Positions 25,728 to 35,333 of a stretch of DNA of 57,697 nt are shown piece by piece. Below the pieces are notes generated by a model, which was not told the origin of the DNA, made no database searches, and was given only the letters and a program-made list of their open reading frames with translations. The DNA lies in NCBI GenBank assembly GCA_025362035.1, contig JANYIN010000145.1, positions 1 to 57,697 on the forward strand, written 5' to 3'. Made by a program: the position numbers and the translations under genes. How positions within the stretch are numbered: the stretch's first letter is position 1; every line of letters starts with the position of its first letter. Source of the DNA: Gemmatimonadaceae bacterium. GTDB lineage: Bacteria; Gemmatimonadota; Gemmatimonadetes; Gemmatimonadales; Gemmatimonadaceae.

Positions 25728-27104
25728 TCAGCAGCCGCAGCCGTAGCGGAGCTTGTCTGGATCGGTGGGCGGTGGCGTCGGATAGTCTCCGGAAAAGCAG
25801 GCGTGGCAGAAACCATCCGGGCCACTCGGCGCGGATTCCAGCATGCCGTCAAGCGACAGGTAGCCAAGGGAGTCGACTCCCAGCGACGAGCGGATCTCCT
25901 CCAGCGTGCTGTTCGATGCGATGAGCTCTTCACGACTCGGCGTGTCGATGCCGTAGTAGCATGGACCGGTCACCGGCGCCGAGCTCACGCGCATGTGCAC
26001 CTCGATCGCGCCCGCCGCGCGAACGAGTTGGACCAGTCCGCGTGTGGTTGTCCCCCGCACGATTGAGTCGTCCACCATCACCACGCGCTTGCCCCGCAGC
26101 ACCTCGCGCACGGCGTTGTACTTGAGCCGCACCTTGGCGTCGCGCGTTGCCTGGGTGGGCTGGATGAACGTCCGGCCGACATAGTGGTTGCGGATCAGCG
26201 CCAGTTCATACGGCACGCCGCTCTCCTCGGAGAAGCCGATGGCCGCCGAATTGGACGAGTCGGGCACGCTGAACACGAGGTCGGCACCCGGAGCCGGGCA
26301 CTCCTGCGCCAGGCGCCTGCCCAGCGCCCGGCGCGCGCGATCCACCGACCCGCCAAAGATCTGGCTGTCGGGTCGGGCGAAGTACACGTGTTCAAAGACG
26401 CACCGCTTGAGCTCCTTTGTCGCGAACGGAAAGATCGACCGCTCTCCGGTGGCATCCACGGCGAAGATCTCGCCTGGCAGAATGTCGCGCTCGTACGTGG
26501 CGCCCACGATATCCAGGGCGCAGGTCTCCGAGCAGAACACGGGCGCGCCATTCAGTCGGCCCAGCGCCAGTGGACGCCATCCGCGCGGGTCGCGCGCAGC
26601 CAGTAGCGTGTCGCCCAGGACGATGAGGATGCTGAAAGCACCCTCCACACCGTGGAGCGCATCGGCCAGGCGATCCTCCGGCTTCTCCGCGGTGCTGCGG
26701 GCCAGGCGGTGAACGATGACCTCGGAATCCATGGAAGAAGAGAAGATGGATCCCAACTCCTCGAGGTCCACGCGCAATTCGCCGGCGTTGGTGATATTGC
26801 CGTTGTGCGCCAGTGCGATGTGGCCGCCGCGTGAGCTCACCAGCACGGGCTGCGCGTTCTCGATGGTGGACGATCCGGCCGTGCTGTATCGCGTATGGCC
26901 GATGGCCATACTCCCATGTAGGTCAGCCAGCGGCGCCAGCGGCATGTCCGACACGAGCCCCATGCTTCTGACGCCGCGCGCCGTGCCGGCGTCCACGGAC
27001 ACGATGCCCGCCGATTCCTGACCGCGATGCTGCAAGGAGAAGAGACCAAGCTTGGTCAGCGCGACGGCGTCACTATGCCCACGAACTCCAAAGATGCCGC
27101 ACAT
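25728..27104 (-). CDS. purF: Amidophosphoribosyltransferase
   Basis: A 458-residue enzyme for the first committed step of purine synthesis (PRPP + glutamine to phosphoribosylamine). The Ntn nucleophile is Cys2 in MCGIFGVRG, exposed by Met removal, so unlike the Bacillus enzyme there is no propeptide. Cys residues in ELKRCVFEHVYFARPDS, GPCYYGIDTP and CHACFSGDYP correspond to the Fe-S ligands of Bacillus-type PurF, so an oxygen-sensitive 4Fe-4S cluster is likely. The PRPP loop VVMVDDSIVRGTT is present. It begins 6 bp after the purL stop. Confidence 0.96.
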   Translation of the reverse strand: MCGIFGVRGHSDAVALTKLGLFSLQHRGQESAGIVSVDAGTARGVRSMGLVSDMPLAPLADLHGSMAIGHTRYSTAGSSTIENAQPVLVSSRGGHIALAHNGNITNAGELRVDLEELGSIFSSSMDSEVIVHRLARSTAEKPEDRLADALHGVEGAFSILIVLGDTLLAARDPRGWRPLALGRLNGAPVFCSETCALDIVGATYERDILPGEIFAVDATGERSIFPFATKELKRCVFEHVYFARPDSQIFGGSVDRARRALGRRLAQECPAPGADLVFSVPDSSNSAAIGFSEESGVPYELALIRNHYVGRTFIQPTQATRDAKVRLKYNAVREVLRGKRVVMVDDSIVRGTTTRGLVQLVRAAGAIEVHMRVSSAPVTGPCYYGIDTPSREELIASNSTLEEIRSSLGVDSLGYLSLDGMLESAPSGPDGFCHACFSGDYPTPPPTDPDKLRYGCGC

Positions 27105-27110
27105 AATCGT

Positions 27111-29411
27111 CTAGACCACCGAGTCGGAAGCAAGGGCGACATCCTGCGCGGACGCGCTGCGCTGCATGATGCGCGGAATCGCCTCGTGATACGTGTCGGC
27201 GAGTTCCGCCACGCTGACCGTCAACTGTCGCTCGCCGATCCTCATGGATAGTAGTCCGGACGCGGCCCCTACTGTTCCAATGATCGCCGCCGGCACGCCA
27301 TGCTCGGCTGCAGAGGCCAGCACGGCGTCCGGGTCGGGCGTGCTCACGACGACGCGCGCCTGCGCTTCGCCAAAGAGCAGGGCACGTACGGGGAGACCTG
27401 CCCAGTGCGTGAGGTCCACATGCGCGCCAGTTGGAGTGGCGCGATCCATCATGACGCATTCCGCCAGCGCGACGGCAAGTCCACCGTCGGCGCAGTCGTG
27501 CGCGGAGCGAACCACCCCCGCCTGAATGGCCTGAAGCAGCGCGTCGATCAGCGCACGCTCGGCCGCGAGGTCGCAGTGCGGCGGGGCGCCCGCCACCACG
27601 TTGTGAATGCGCTGGAGGTATTCGCTAGCGCCGATCTCGTCCGTATTGTTGCCGAGTAGCACGATCGAGTCGCCGTCGGTGGAAAAGTGCGAGCGCGTGA
27701 CGTGCGCGAGCGAGTCGATCAAGCCGACCATCCCGACAACGGGTGTGGGATAGACGGCGCCCGCCGGATTCTCGTTGTAGAGCGAGACGTTGCCGCCGGT
27801 TACGGGAGTGCCGAGCGCCAGGCACGCCTCGCCCATGCCGGCAACGGCCTCTTTCAACTGGTAGTACACCTCCGGGCGCTTGGGATTCCCGAAGTTCAGG
27901 TTGTTGGTGATGGCCATGGGGCGCCCGCCAGTACACGCCACATTGCGCGCGGCCTCGGCGACGGCGATACGCGCGCCCTCGCGCGGGTCCAGGAATGCGT
28001 AGCGGCCATTGCAGTCCGTCTTGAGGGCGATGGCGGTATCCGTGTGGCGGATGCGCACGACGGCAGCGTCGCCACCGGGGCCGACGACCGTTCCCGTGCG
28101 CACCGTGTGATCGTACTGCTGGTAGACCCACCGCTTGCTGGCAATGGTGGGCGAGGCAAGCAGCTCCAGCAACGTCCACATCGGATTGGCTTCTTCGGCA
28201 CGCTCGGCAATGGCGTGCACGTTCTCGGCTCGCCTGCGCTTGATGTCGTCGCTCTCGCGCGCCTCGGGCGTGTACATCGGACAGTCCGTGACAAGCCGGA
28301 TGCCCGGGAACTCGGCAACCACACGGTCGCCTTCCACCACGCGGTAGACCGGCTCCGCGATGACTTCGCCGATGACCGCCGCCGTGAGGTCCCACTTTTC
28401 CAGAATGGCGCGGACGTGGTCTTCGCGTCCCACCCTGGCCACGACGAGCATACGCTCCTGCGATTCACTGAGCAGCAGTTCGTACGGGCTCATGCCTTCT
28501 TCGCGCGCCGGCACCTTGAGGGTGTCGATCACGACGCCGACGTCGCCGCGCGCCGCCATTTCCGCAGAGGAAGAAACCAGGCCCGCCGCACCCATGTCCT
28601 GAATGGCGACGATGTGGCCACTGTGAATGAGCTCCAGGCTGGCTTCCAGCAGCAGCTTCTCGGTGAAGGGATCACCGACCTGTACGCGCGGTCGCTTGGC
28701 CTCGCTTGCGTCGGAGAGATCTTCCGACGCGAACGACGCGCCATGGATGCCGTCGCGCCCCGTGCGGGCCCCCACGGCGATGATCGGATTGCCCACGCCC
28801 TGGGCGACCGCCAGCATCAACTCCTCTTCCTTGAGCAGACCGACGCACATGGCGTTGACCAGCGGATTGCCCTCGTAGGCGGGATCGAACACCACCTCGC
28901 CCGCCACCGTCGGTATGCCGACGCAGTTGCCGTAGTCGCCAATGCCCTTTACGCAGCCGGCGAACAGGTAGCGCACGCGCGCCGAATCGAGCGAGCCGAA
29001 GCGGAGCGAGTTGAGCAGCGCGATGGGACGCGCGCCCATGGTGAATACGTCGCGCAGAATGCCGCCTACGCCGGTAGCCGCGCCCTGATACGGCTCCACC
29101 GCCGACGGATGGTTGTGCGATTCGATCTTGAACGCGATGGCCAGTCCGTGCCCGATGGCGATGACCCCCGCGTTTTCGCCGGGGCCCTGCAACACGTAGG
29201 GCGCCGTGGTGGGCAGCGTCTTGAGCAGAGGACGCGAGTGCTTGTACGAACAGTGCTCGCTCCATAACGCGCTCACGATGCCCAGTTCGGTGAAAGTGGG
29301 CGTGCGCCCCAGCATCGCCACCAGGCGATCGTATTCGTCGGACGTGAGTCCGTGCTCGGCAACGAGCGCGGGCGTGATGGCGGGATCGCCGGGTCGAGCG
29401 GTGACGGTCAC
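27111..29411 (-). CDS. purL: Phosphoribosylformylglycinamidine synthase, large (PurL) subunit
   Basis: About 766 residues, the size of the small-type PurL that acts with PurQ and PurS. Typical segments include [36 protein letters not shown] and GGNVSLYNE. It uses ATP and ammonia from PurQ to convert FGAR to FGAM. The start is GTG 29411, whose last two bases begin the stop of the preceding BamE-like gene (GTGA overlap). The frame is open upstream, but that portion is the shadow of the neighbouring gene. Confidence 0.95.
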   Translation of the reverse strand: MTVTARPGDPAITPALVAEHGLTSDEYDRLVAMLGRTPTFTELGIVSALWSEHCSYKHSRPLLKTLPTTAPYVLQGPGENAGVIAIGHGLAIAFKIESHNHPSAVEPYQGAATGVGGILRDVFTMGARPIALLNSLRFGSLDSARVRYLFAGCVKGIGDYGNCVGIPTVAGEVVFDPAYEGNPLVNAMCVGLLKEEELMLAVAQGVGNPIIAVGARTGRDGIHGASFASEDLSDASEAKRPRVQVGDPFTEKLLLEASLELIHSGHIVAIQDMGAAGLVSSSAEMAARGDVGVVIDTLKVPAREEGMSPYELLLSESQERMLVVARVGREDHVRAILEKWDLTAAVIGEVIAEPVYRVVEGDRVVAEFPGIRLVTDCPMYTPEARESDDIKRRRAENVHAIAERAEEANPMWTLLELLASPTIASKRWVYQQYDHTVRTGTVVGPGGDAAVVRIRHTDTAIALKTDCNGRYAFLDPREGARIAVAEAARNVACTGGRPMAITNNLNFGNPKRPEVYYQLKEAVAGMGEACLALGTPVTGGNVSLYNENPAGAVYPTPVVGMVGLIDSLAHVTRSHFSTDGDSIVLLGNNTDEIGASEYLQRIHNVVAGAPPHCDLAAERALIDALLQAIQAGVVRSAHDCADGGLAVALAECVMMDRATPTGAHVDLTHWAGLPVRALLFGEAQARVVVSTPDPDAVLASAAEHGVPAAIIGTVGAASGLLSMRIGERQLTVSVAELADTYHEAIPRIMQRSASAQDVALASDSVV

Positions 29412-29911
29412 GGAGACTTGGGTGCAGGCTTCTTGGGTGGCCCCGAGCGAAGGAGCGGTTCGTTCGCCGGAATCGACGGTCTGGTGTCGTTCGGCGGCCC
29501 GGGTTTCATTCTGGTCACTTGCGGGGGGGTGGCGGCCGGCTTGGTCCGGGACTTGGCCGGCATCGCCATCGGCTCGCCCGCTGCTCGCGGTTTCTTTCGC
29601 GCGGCGACTCTGGGAGGCACTGGCGCGGGCGAGCTGCTGGTGCCCGTGTAGTGGCGATCCGGCGAACGGAAGATTGCGTCCACCACGCTGTCGGAGCGCA
29701 GCACCACCAGGTCGTTCATGCCGCACGCCCTGCCGCATGTGTTCTTGTAGAACACGTACGTGAACTCGTCGGCGGCGCGCGTGGTGACCGGCGAGCCAAG
29801 CGCCGCGATGACCTGCTCCTTGTTCATGCCCGGCGACACCGTTCGCGCAGCCTGCTGTGCCGACAGCAGCACGGGGAACAATACGAGACCCAGCACAAGC
29901 GGATGGCGCAT
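29408..29911 (-). CDS. BamE/SmpA-like exported protein with Pro/Lys-rich tail
   Basis: A 167-residue protein with a signal peptide ([16 protein letters not shown]). A short domain starts with [17 protein letters not shown] and EFTYVFYKN, which resembles the BamE/SmpA/OmlA fold (beta-lactamase-inhibitor-like). The last ~75 residues are Pro/Lys/Arg/Ala-rich and probably unstructured. No lipobox Cys is evident, and two Cys lie in KNTCGRACG. The ATG at 29911 follows GAGGAG. It is inserted between purQ and purL with a 4-base overlap to purL, which is odd for an exported protein. Its role is unknown; co-transcription may be the only link. Confidence 0.75.
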   Translation of the reverse strand: MRHPLVLGLVLFPVLLSAQQAARTVSPGMNKEQVIAALGSPVTTRAADEFTYVFYKNTCGRACGMNDLVVLRSDSVVDAIFRSPDRHYTGTSSSPAPVPPRVAARKKPRAAGEPMAMPAKSRTKPAATPPQVTRMKPGPPNDTRPSIPANEPLLRSGPPKKPAPKSP

Positions 29912-29924
29912 GCAGCGCTCCTCG

Positions 29925-30617
29925 TCAGGCGGCGACGCGATGAAGGATGGATTCGATGATTGGAAGGCCATCGGCGGACCCCAGGACCGAGTCGATTGCA
30001 CGTTCAGGGTGTGGCATCATGCCCAGGACGTTCCCGCCGGCGTTCAGGATGCCGGCGATATCGCGCATGGAGCCGTTCGGATTGTACGACTCCGCGGCCT
30101 GTAGCGCGTCCGGCGCGTAGCGAAAGGCCACGCGTCCGTCGCCCTCGAGACGATCGAGCGTCTCCTCGTCGGCGCTGTAGCGTCCGTCGCCATGCGCAAT
30201 GGGCAGTGTGATCAACTGATTGGCCCCATATGCGCTGGTGAAATTCGAACTCGCGTTCTCGACGCGCAGCGACACGGGGGCACACACGAACTTGAGGGAG
30301 GCGTTCCGGAGAAGAGCGCCAGGCAGAAGTCCCGCTTCACAGGCGATCTGGAATCCGTTGCAGATGGCCAGCACCGGTGCACCCCGTTCGGCGTGCGCTA
30401 CTACTTCGCGCATGATTGGGCTGAACCGGGCGATGGCGCCCGCACGCAGATAGTCACCGTAGCTGAATCCGCCCGGCAGAATCACGACGTCCACGTGCTG
30501 AAGGTCGTGATCCTTGTGCCAGAGATACACCGCCTTCTCGCCGAGGCCTTCCACAACGGACTGATAGGCGTCGTAGTCGCCGTTCGAACCAGGGAAGGTC
30601 ACGATGCCGAACTTCAT
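29925..30617 (-). CDS. purQ: Phosphoribosylformylglycinamidine synthase, glutaminase (PurQ) subunit
   Basis: A 230-residue class I glutamine amidotransferase that hydrolyses glutamine to feed ammonia to PurL. GIVTFPGSNGDYDAY opens the protein. The nucleophile Cys is in ICNGFQIACEAGLLP, and the His-Glu pair is in MMPHPERA near the C-terminus. The ATG at 30617 overlaps the purS stop by four bases. Its length and motifs are normal for the PurQ/PurS/PurL system. Confidence 0.96.
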   Translation of the reverse strand: MKFGIVTFPGSNGDYDAYQSVVEGLGEKAVYLWHKDHDLQHVDVVILPGGFSYGDYLRAGAIARFSPIMREVVAHAERGAPVLAICNGFQIACEAGLLPGALLRNASLKFVCAPVSLRVENASSNFTSAYGANQLITLPIAHGDGRYSADEETLDRLEGDGRVAFRYAPDALQAAESYNPNGSMRDIAGILNAGGNVLGMMPHPERAIDSVLGSADGLPIIESILHRVAA

Positions 30618-30871
30618 ACGGCCGACACCGACGCGATCTCGAAGTCCTCCGTCACGGGATTCGCCAGCAGGCGTCCGCACATGTTGCTGGTCTGCTCGCG
30701 CGCGTCGCTCTCGCTGTGCGCGTCGATTTCCAGCACCAGATGGCGCCCGACGTGCACGCTGGCCACGCCGGCGAAACCGAGCGTGTGGAGTGCGTCGGCC
30801 ACCGCCTTGCCTTGCGGATCGAGCAGACCGCGACGCGGAACGACGTGGACGGCAACGCGATACCGGGTCAT
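30614..30871 (-). CDS. purS: Phosphoribosylformylglycinamidine synthase subunit PurS
   Basis: An 85-residue protein with the small PurS fold (YRVAVHVVPRRGLLDPQGKAV, then FAGVASVHVGRHLVLEI). PurS dimers bridge PurQ and PurL in the FGAM synthase complex. Its ATG overlaps the pssA stop and its stop overlaps the purQ start, so it is coupled on both sides. The C-terminal LLANPVTEDFEI is the usual family ending. Confidence 0.95.
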   Translation of the reverse strand: MTRYRVAVHVVPRRGLLDPQGKAVADALHTLGFAGVASVHVGRHLVLEIDAHSESDAREQTSNMCGRLLANPVTEDFEIASVSAV

Positions 30872-32313
30872 TCGTGGGGCGGGATAGAGGGCGGAAGTAT
30901 CACGGGTGCAATGTCGCGGACATGCGGGGGTTCGTAGTACGGACCATCGCCCGGCTCTTCCGCGCCGGCGCCGGCGTCGTCCGGCGCGCTTCCGCCCGCA
31001 TCCACCGGACCGCGCTCTTTCCGTTCTCCGCGGCGCCGCCGACGCTTGCGCTTCCGCGGTGGGACGCCGCTCTCGACTGTCGAGAGAACAGCCGGCGTGT
31101 CCGCGGCGACGGGAATGCTGCCCACGATTTCCGCTTCGCTGGCCATCGCCGCTGTGCGCTCGGCAACGCCCGCCGCGTCCTGTTCGGTCAGCGGCGCAGA
31201 GACCGTTCCGTCCACGGGCTGATCGGGCCTGGTGGGTCGCGGCGGACGATCCGCACGCGCCTCACGTTTGTCCCGCTTTTCGCGACGCGCGGCCCGTTCC
31301 GCTTCGGTGCGCTGCGGGCGCTCAGGCCGGTCGGCACGATCGGGTCGGGCCGGCCGCTCTTCCGTGCGCACCGCCGCCGCGGGCGCATCGGCACGAGGCC
31401 GGGGCTTCCGCGAGCGATCCGCTCTCACGACGCGCTCCTCACGATGTCCCTGCCGCGACGCATGCACCTGCGACGAGCCAGGTTCGAAGTCCTCCTCCTC
31501 CTCCTCCTCCTCCTCGTCCTCCTCGTCCTCGCCTTCGGACAGGTCGTACGGAATGGTCGGTTGCCGCCGCTCGAACAGGCCGAAGCTCCACCGGATCGGC
31601 CCCCACGCCACGTACGCCAGGGTGAGCGGGAAGAAATACTCCAGCCGGCCAACGAACAGCAGGACGATCGCGCCGATCACCAGCAGCGACGCACCGATGG
31701 AGCGAAGGCTTCGCAGACCGGTGCGCGGGAAAACCGGGTACGGGACGTTGCTGACCATGAGAATGGCCAGCATCACCATCAGGTACCGCAGCAGCACGTG
31801 CCACGGGAGGTTGTCGATCGCACCGTACGTGTAGAGCGAGGACTGGCTGAACCAGTAGTACGACGCGAGTGTGCAGCCGGCGGCCGGGCTGGGCAGCCCC
31901 TGGAAGTACATCTTGGCGGTGCCCGCCTGCTCGATGTTGAATCGTGCCAGGCGCATCACGGCGCACGCCGCAAAGAGAAACACCCAGATCCAGTCCCATC
32001 CGTCGCGATTGAGCACGGCGAAGTACATGATCATCGCCGGCGCCAGTCCGAAGGAGATGGCGTCCACCAGCGAATCCAGCTCTTCGCCGAACTGCGAGCC
32101 GGCGTTCGTCGCGCGCGCCACGCGGCCGTCCAACGCATCGCAGATGCCGCCCAACAGCACATACACGCCCGCCTGTCGGAAATCGCCTCGCGACGCGGCG
32201 ATGATGGCGAACACACCGAAGAACAGATTGCCGAGCGTGAATCCGCTGGGAAACAGGATGACGGCGCGGCGCATGTTCGGTCGCCGAGGGCGACGCAGCC
32301 TGCCGGCCATCAT
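30868..32313 (-). CDS. pssA: CDP-diacylglycerol-serine O-phosphatidyltransferase with a long charged tail
   Basis: The first ~255 of 481 residues form a multi-helix membrane enzyme with the CDP-alcohol phosphatidyltransferase motif: Asp62, Gly63, Ala66, Arg67, Gly76, Asp80 and Asp84. It makes phosphatidylserine, which the neighbouring psd product decarboxylates. The remaining ~220 residues are unusual. An acidic run of Glu/Asp (about 260-277) comes first, then alternating basic and Pro-rich segments with RPDRADRPERPQ-like repeats and a basic RKRKRRRRRGERK cluster, ending in a Pro-rich tail. The tail is likely disordered and cytoplasmic. The ATG overlaps the psd stop, and the pssA stop overlaps the purS start. 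Confidence 0.92.
   Translation of the reverse strand: MMAGRLRRPRRPNMRRAVILFPSGFTLGNLFFGVFAIIAASRGDFRQAGVYVLLGGICDALDGRVARATNAGSQFGEELDSLVDAISFGLAPAMIMYFAVLNRDGWDWIWVFLFAACAVMRLARFNIEQAGTAKMYFQGLPSPAAGCTLASYYWFSQSSLYTYGAIDNLPWHVLLRYLMVMLAILMVSNVPYPVFPRTGLRSLRSIGASLLVIGAIVLLFVGRLEYFFPLTLAYVAWGPIRWSFGLFERRQPTIPYDLSEGEDEEDEEEEEEEEDFEPGSSQVHASRQGHREERVVRADRSRKPRPRADAPAAAVRTEERPARPDRADRPERPQRTEAERAARREKRDKREARADRPPRPTRPDQPVDGTVSAPLTEQDAAGVAERTAAMASEAEIVGSIPVAADTPAVLSTVESGVPPRKRKRRRRRGERKERGPVDAGGSAPDDAGAGAEEPGDGPYYEPPHVRDIAPVILPPSIPPHE
31490..31531. repeat. Triplet microsatellite encoding poly-Glu in pssA
   Basis: An almost uninterrupted run of TCC/CTC triplets (GAG/GAA on the coding strand), with occasional GTC. 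It encodes the acidic block of the PssA tail at about residues 262-275. Slippage would change the number of Glu residues by whole codons and leave the frame intact. Confidence 0.8.
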
Positions 32314-32963
32314 CGGGCCGCCAGCTCGGCGATGACCGTCGTTCCGGCCAGCGGTGTGTCGCCGACCTTCACCAGGATCTTTGCGTCGAGGGGAAGGAAG
32401 ACGTCCACGCGGGAGCCGAACCGGATCAGGCCCATGCGTTCCGCCTGCTGCGCGGCGTCGCCCACCTTGCTATAGGTCACGATACGTCGGGCAATCAATC
32501 CCGCGATCTGCCGCACCATGACGCGGCCACTCGGCGTGTCGAGACCAACGGACATCTGTTCGTTCTCCAGGCTGGACTTCTCGACGGCGGCATTCAGGAA
32601 CTTGCCGGGATTGTACTGCACGTAGCGCACGACGCCGCTGACGGGATACCGGTTCACATGCACGTTGAAGACGTTCATGAAGATGGAGATGCGCCGCGTG
32701 CGGCCGCCGATGAACGCCGGCTCCTCTACGTCGCTGATGAGCACCACCTTGCCATCGGCCGGCGCGATCACGAGCCGTTCGCCGCGCGCGCCCAGGCGGT
32801 CCGGATCGCGAAAGAAGTACGCGACCCACAGAGCAATGAGGGTGAGGAGGAACGCAAGCACCCACAGCGGCCATGACCGGCGATTGAGCGCGAGCGCATA
32901 GGTGCCCGCGGCGATCAGCGCGGCGATGACGATGAAGACGATTCCTTCTCGGGCGAAGCTCAC
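32310..32963 (-). CDS. psd: Phosphatidylserine decarboxylase, short form
   Basis: A 217-residue enzyme of the short (archaeal-type) PSD group. Two membrane helices lie at the N-terminus (about 6-48), followed by FFRDPDR and the decarboxylase core, VIAPADGKVV. The self-cleavage site is the Gly183-Ser184 pair in RFGSRVDVF, where Ser becomes the pyruvoyl cofactor. It converts phosphatidylserine to phosphatidylethanolamine. Its start lies about 10 bp after purC and its stop overlaps pssA, so the two phospholipid genes sit inside the purine gene string. Confidence 0.94.
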   Translation of the reverse strand: MSFAREGIVFIVIAALIAAGTYALALNRRSWPLWVLAFLLTLIALWVAYFFRDPDRLGARGERLVIAPADGKVVLISDVEEPAFIGGRTRRISIFMNVFNVHVNRYPVSGVVRYVQYNPGKFLNAAVEKSSLENEQMSVGLDTPSGRVMVRQIAGLIARRIVTYSKVGDAAQQAERMGLIRFGSRVDVFLPLDAKILVKVGDTPLAGTTVIAELAAR

Positions 32964-32973
32964 TGAGTGGGGG

Positions 32974-33900
32974 TCAAAGGTCCGTGAGATCGAGCGCCGT
33001 GCCGGTCAGCCGGAGAAATGCATCGCGGTATCGCTCGCTCGTTGCGGCGATCACGGCATCCGGCAGTGGCGGGGGCGGTGCGTCGCCGTTCCAGCGACCC
33101 GCGCGCCGTTCGGCGTCCAGGTAGTCGCGCAGCGGCTGCTTGTCGAAGCTCGGTTGTGGGCCGCCAGGCGCATAGCGGTCCGCCGGCCAGAAGCGTGAAC
33201 TGTCGGGGGTGAGCACCTCGTCGATCAGTCGAATGGCGCCCTCGCGGTCGCGACCGAATTCGAACTTCGTATCGGCGATGATGACGCCGCGCGCCGCCGC
33301 CAGGTCGCGGCCGCGGTCGTAGACAAGGCGGCTCAAACGCTCCAACGCGGCCGCCGGCTCCGCGCCGAGCGTCTCGCGCACGACACGGATGGGAATGTTC
33401 TCGTCATGGCCGGTCTCGGCCTTGGTCGCCGGAGAGAACACGGGAGGATCGAAGCGTTCGCTCTCCCGCAGTCCCGCGGGCAGCGCATCGCCGGCGAGTG
33501 TGCCGTGCGCTCGATATTCCTTCCACGCCGAGCCGCTCAGGTAGCCGCGCATCACGCACTCCACGGGGAACACGTCCGTGCGCCGGCAGAGCATGGCACG
33601 ACCGGCCAATGCGCCGTGGTACGGGGCCAGCGACGGCACGGCGCGGATGATCGCCGCCGCGTCGGACGCCAGCATGTGATGCGGAACAAGATCCTCAAAC
33701 TGGCGGAGCCAGAACGCCGTCATCTGCGTGAGCACGGCGCCCTTGTACGGCACCGGTTCGTCCATGACCACGTCGAAGGCGCTGACGCGGTCGCTCGCTA
33801 CCAGCAGCAGCCGGTCGGCATCCACCTCGTAGACTTCGCGCACTTTACCGCTGCGCAGCAGCGTCAGGGGAAGCGCGGCGACGTCGCTGGCCATCATCAT
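32974..33900 (-). CDS. purC: Phosphoribosylaminoimidazole-succinocarboxamide synthase
   Basis: A 308-residue SAICAR synthetase, which joins CAIR and aspartate with ATP. Signature segments are [49 protein letters not shown] and [12 protein letters not shown]. The size fits the longer, eukaryote-like/bacterial form rather than the ~240-residue form. The first codons are ATG ATG ATG; the first overlaps the purB stop at 33897-33899. Confidence 0.96.
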   Translation of the reverse strand: MMMASDVAALPLTLLRSGKVREVYEVDADRLLLVASDRVSAFDVVMDEPVPYKGAVLTQMTAFWLRQFEDLVPHHMLASDAAAIIRAVPSLAPYHGALAGRAMLCRRTDVFPVECVMRGYLSGSAWKEYRAHGTLAGDALPAGLRESERFDPPVFSPATKAETGHDENIPIRVVRETLGAEPAAALERLSRLVYDRGRDLAAARGVIIADTKFEFGRDREGAIRLIDEVLTPDSSRFWPADRYAPGGPQPSFDKQPLRDYLDAERRAGRWNGDAPPPPLPDAVIAATSERYRDAFLRLTGTALDLTDL

Positions 33901-35333
33901 ACCCGCACTTCCTCCAGCAGCGGAGCCTCGTCCAGGTCGTGCCCGAGCAGCGGCGAGATGACCTCCTCGAGAAATTCGTCCACCTGCTCCGGCGCGCGGC
34001 CCACGAAGCGCTTCGGGTCCATCGCGCGCTCCAGTTCGTCGCGAGAAATCTCGAACGTTTCGTCCGCGGCGATGCGGTCCAGCAGGTCGTTGTGCGACGC
34101 GCCGTCCTTCAGTGCGCGCGCGGACGCGATGCTGTACCCGCGTATCTTCTCATGCGCCTCCTGACGGTTCCCGCCTGCTCGCACGGCACGGACAATGAGC
34201 TCCTCGGTGGCCATGAAGGGCAGCTCGTCCATGAGGCGGCGCCGTATGCGCGCCGGATGCACTTCCAACCCCGAGGCCACGTTCTCCATCAGGCCCAGGA
34301 TGGCATCCGTCGCCAGGAACGATTCCGGAACGACCAGCCGGCGATTGGCGCTGTCGTCCAGCGTGCGCTCGAAAAATTGCACCGAGTGCGTCTGGTTCGC
34401 GTTCGGTTCCAGCGACCCGACAAACCGCGCCAGGGAGGCGATGCGCTCCGACCGCATCGGGTTGCGCTTGTACGCCATAGCGGAGGACCCGATCTGATGC
34501 TGCTCGAACGGTTCCTCGATTTCGCCGAACGCCTGCAGCATCCGGATGTCGGCGCTGAACTTCGCGGCGCTCGCCGCCACGCCGCTCACCGCGCTCAGCA
34601 CCTGCGCATCGAGCTTGCGGGAATACGTCTGCCCGCTCACGGGAATGGAATGCGCGAATCCGATCGAGGCGCTGACGAGTCGGTCCAGTTCGCGCACCTT
34701 GCCGTGGTCGCCCTCGAACAGCTCCAGAAAGCTCGCCTGCGTGCCGGTGGTGCCCTTCACGCCGCGGCACGGAAGCGTCGCGACGCGATGATCGATGTCC
34801 GCGAGGTCGAGCACCAGATCCTGCATCCAGAGAGTCGCGCGCTTGCCCACCGTGGTGGGCTGCGCGGGCTGGAGGTGCGTGTACCCGAGCGTGGGTTCAG
34901 ACCGCCAATCGCGCGCGAAGACGGCGAGGGCGCGGAGCACTCGCCGGACCTTGCCGCGGAGCAGCAGGAGGCCGCGCCGCATCAGAATCAGATCCGTATT
35001 GTCGGTGACGAACGCGCTCGTGGCGCCGAGATGAATGAACGGGTGCGCCAGTGGTGCGACGTCGCCGAAGGCGTGCACGTGTGCCATGACGTCGTGCCGG
35101 AACCGATGCTCATACTCCGACACGGCGGCGAAATCGATGTCGTCCAGGTGCGCCCGCATCTGCGCGAGCGCCTCATCGGGGATGGCGACCCCAAGCCGCT
35201 GTTCGGCCTCGGCCAACGCAAGCCACAGTCGTCGCCAGAGACCATACCGCTCTTGTGGCGACCACAACTGCAGCATGGCACGAGAGGCGTAGCGCTCGGA
35301 AAGTGGAGACGAATATCGGTCGTGCGCCGTCAT
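33897..35333 (-). CDS. purB: Adenylosuccinate lyase
   Basis: A 478-residue fumarase/aspartase-superfamily lyase acting at two purine steps (SAICAR to AICAR and adenylosuccinate to AMP). The signature [15 protein letters not shown] carries the mobile catalytic Ser loop, and [12 protein letters not shown] and [14 protein letters not shown] complete the active site. The ATG at 35333 overlaps the stop of the HtrA-like gene. It is the first purine gene in the transcription order. Confidence 0.95.
   Translation of the reverse strand: MTAHDRYSSPLSERYASRAMLQLWSPQERYGLWRRLWLALAEAEQRLGVAIPDEALAQMRAHLDDIDFAAVSEYEHRFRHDVMAHVHAFGDVAPLAHPFIHLGATSAFVTDNTDLILMRRGLLLLRGKVRRVLRALAVFARDWRSEPTLGYTHLQPAQPTTVGKRATLWMQDLVLDLADIDHRVATLPCRGVKGTTGTQASFLELFEGDHGKVRELDRLVSASIGFAHSIPVSGQTYSRKLDAQVLSAVSGVAASAAKFSADIRMLQAFGEIEEPFEQHQIGSSAMAYKRNPMRSERIASLARFVGSLEPNANQTHSVQFFERTLDDSANRRLVVPESFLATDAILGLMENVASGLEVHPARIRRRLMDELPFMATEELIVRAVRAGGNRQEAHEKIRGYSIASARALKDGASHNDLLDRIAADETFEISRDELERAMDPKRFVGRAPEQVDEFLEEVISPLLGHDLDEAPLLEEVRV

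Noticed and set aside
30604..32475. A 623-codon plus-strand frame opposite pssA
   Set aside because: It is a shadow of the GC-rich pssA/psd coding strand, Arg/Ala/Pro-rich, and pssA and purS are well supported on the other strand.
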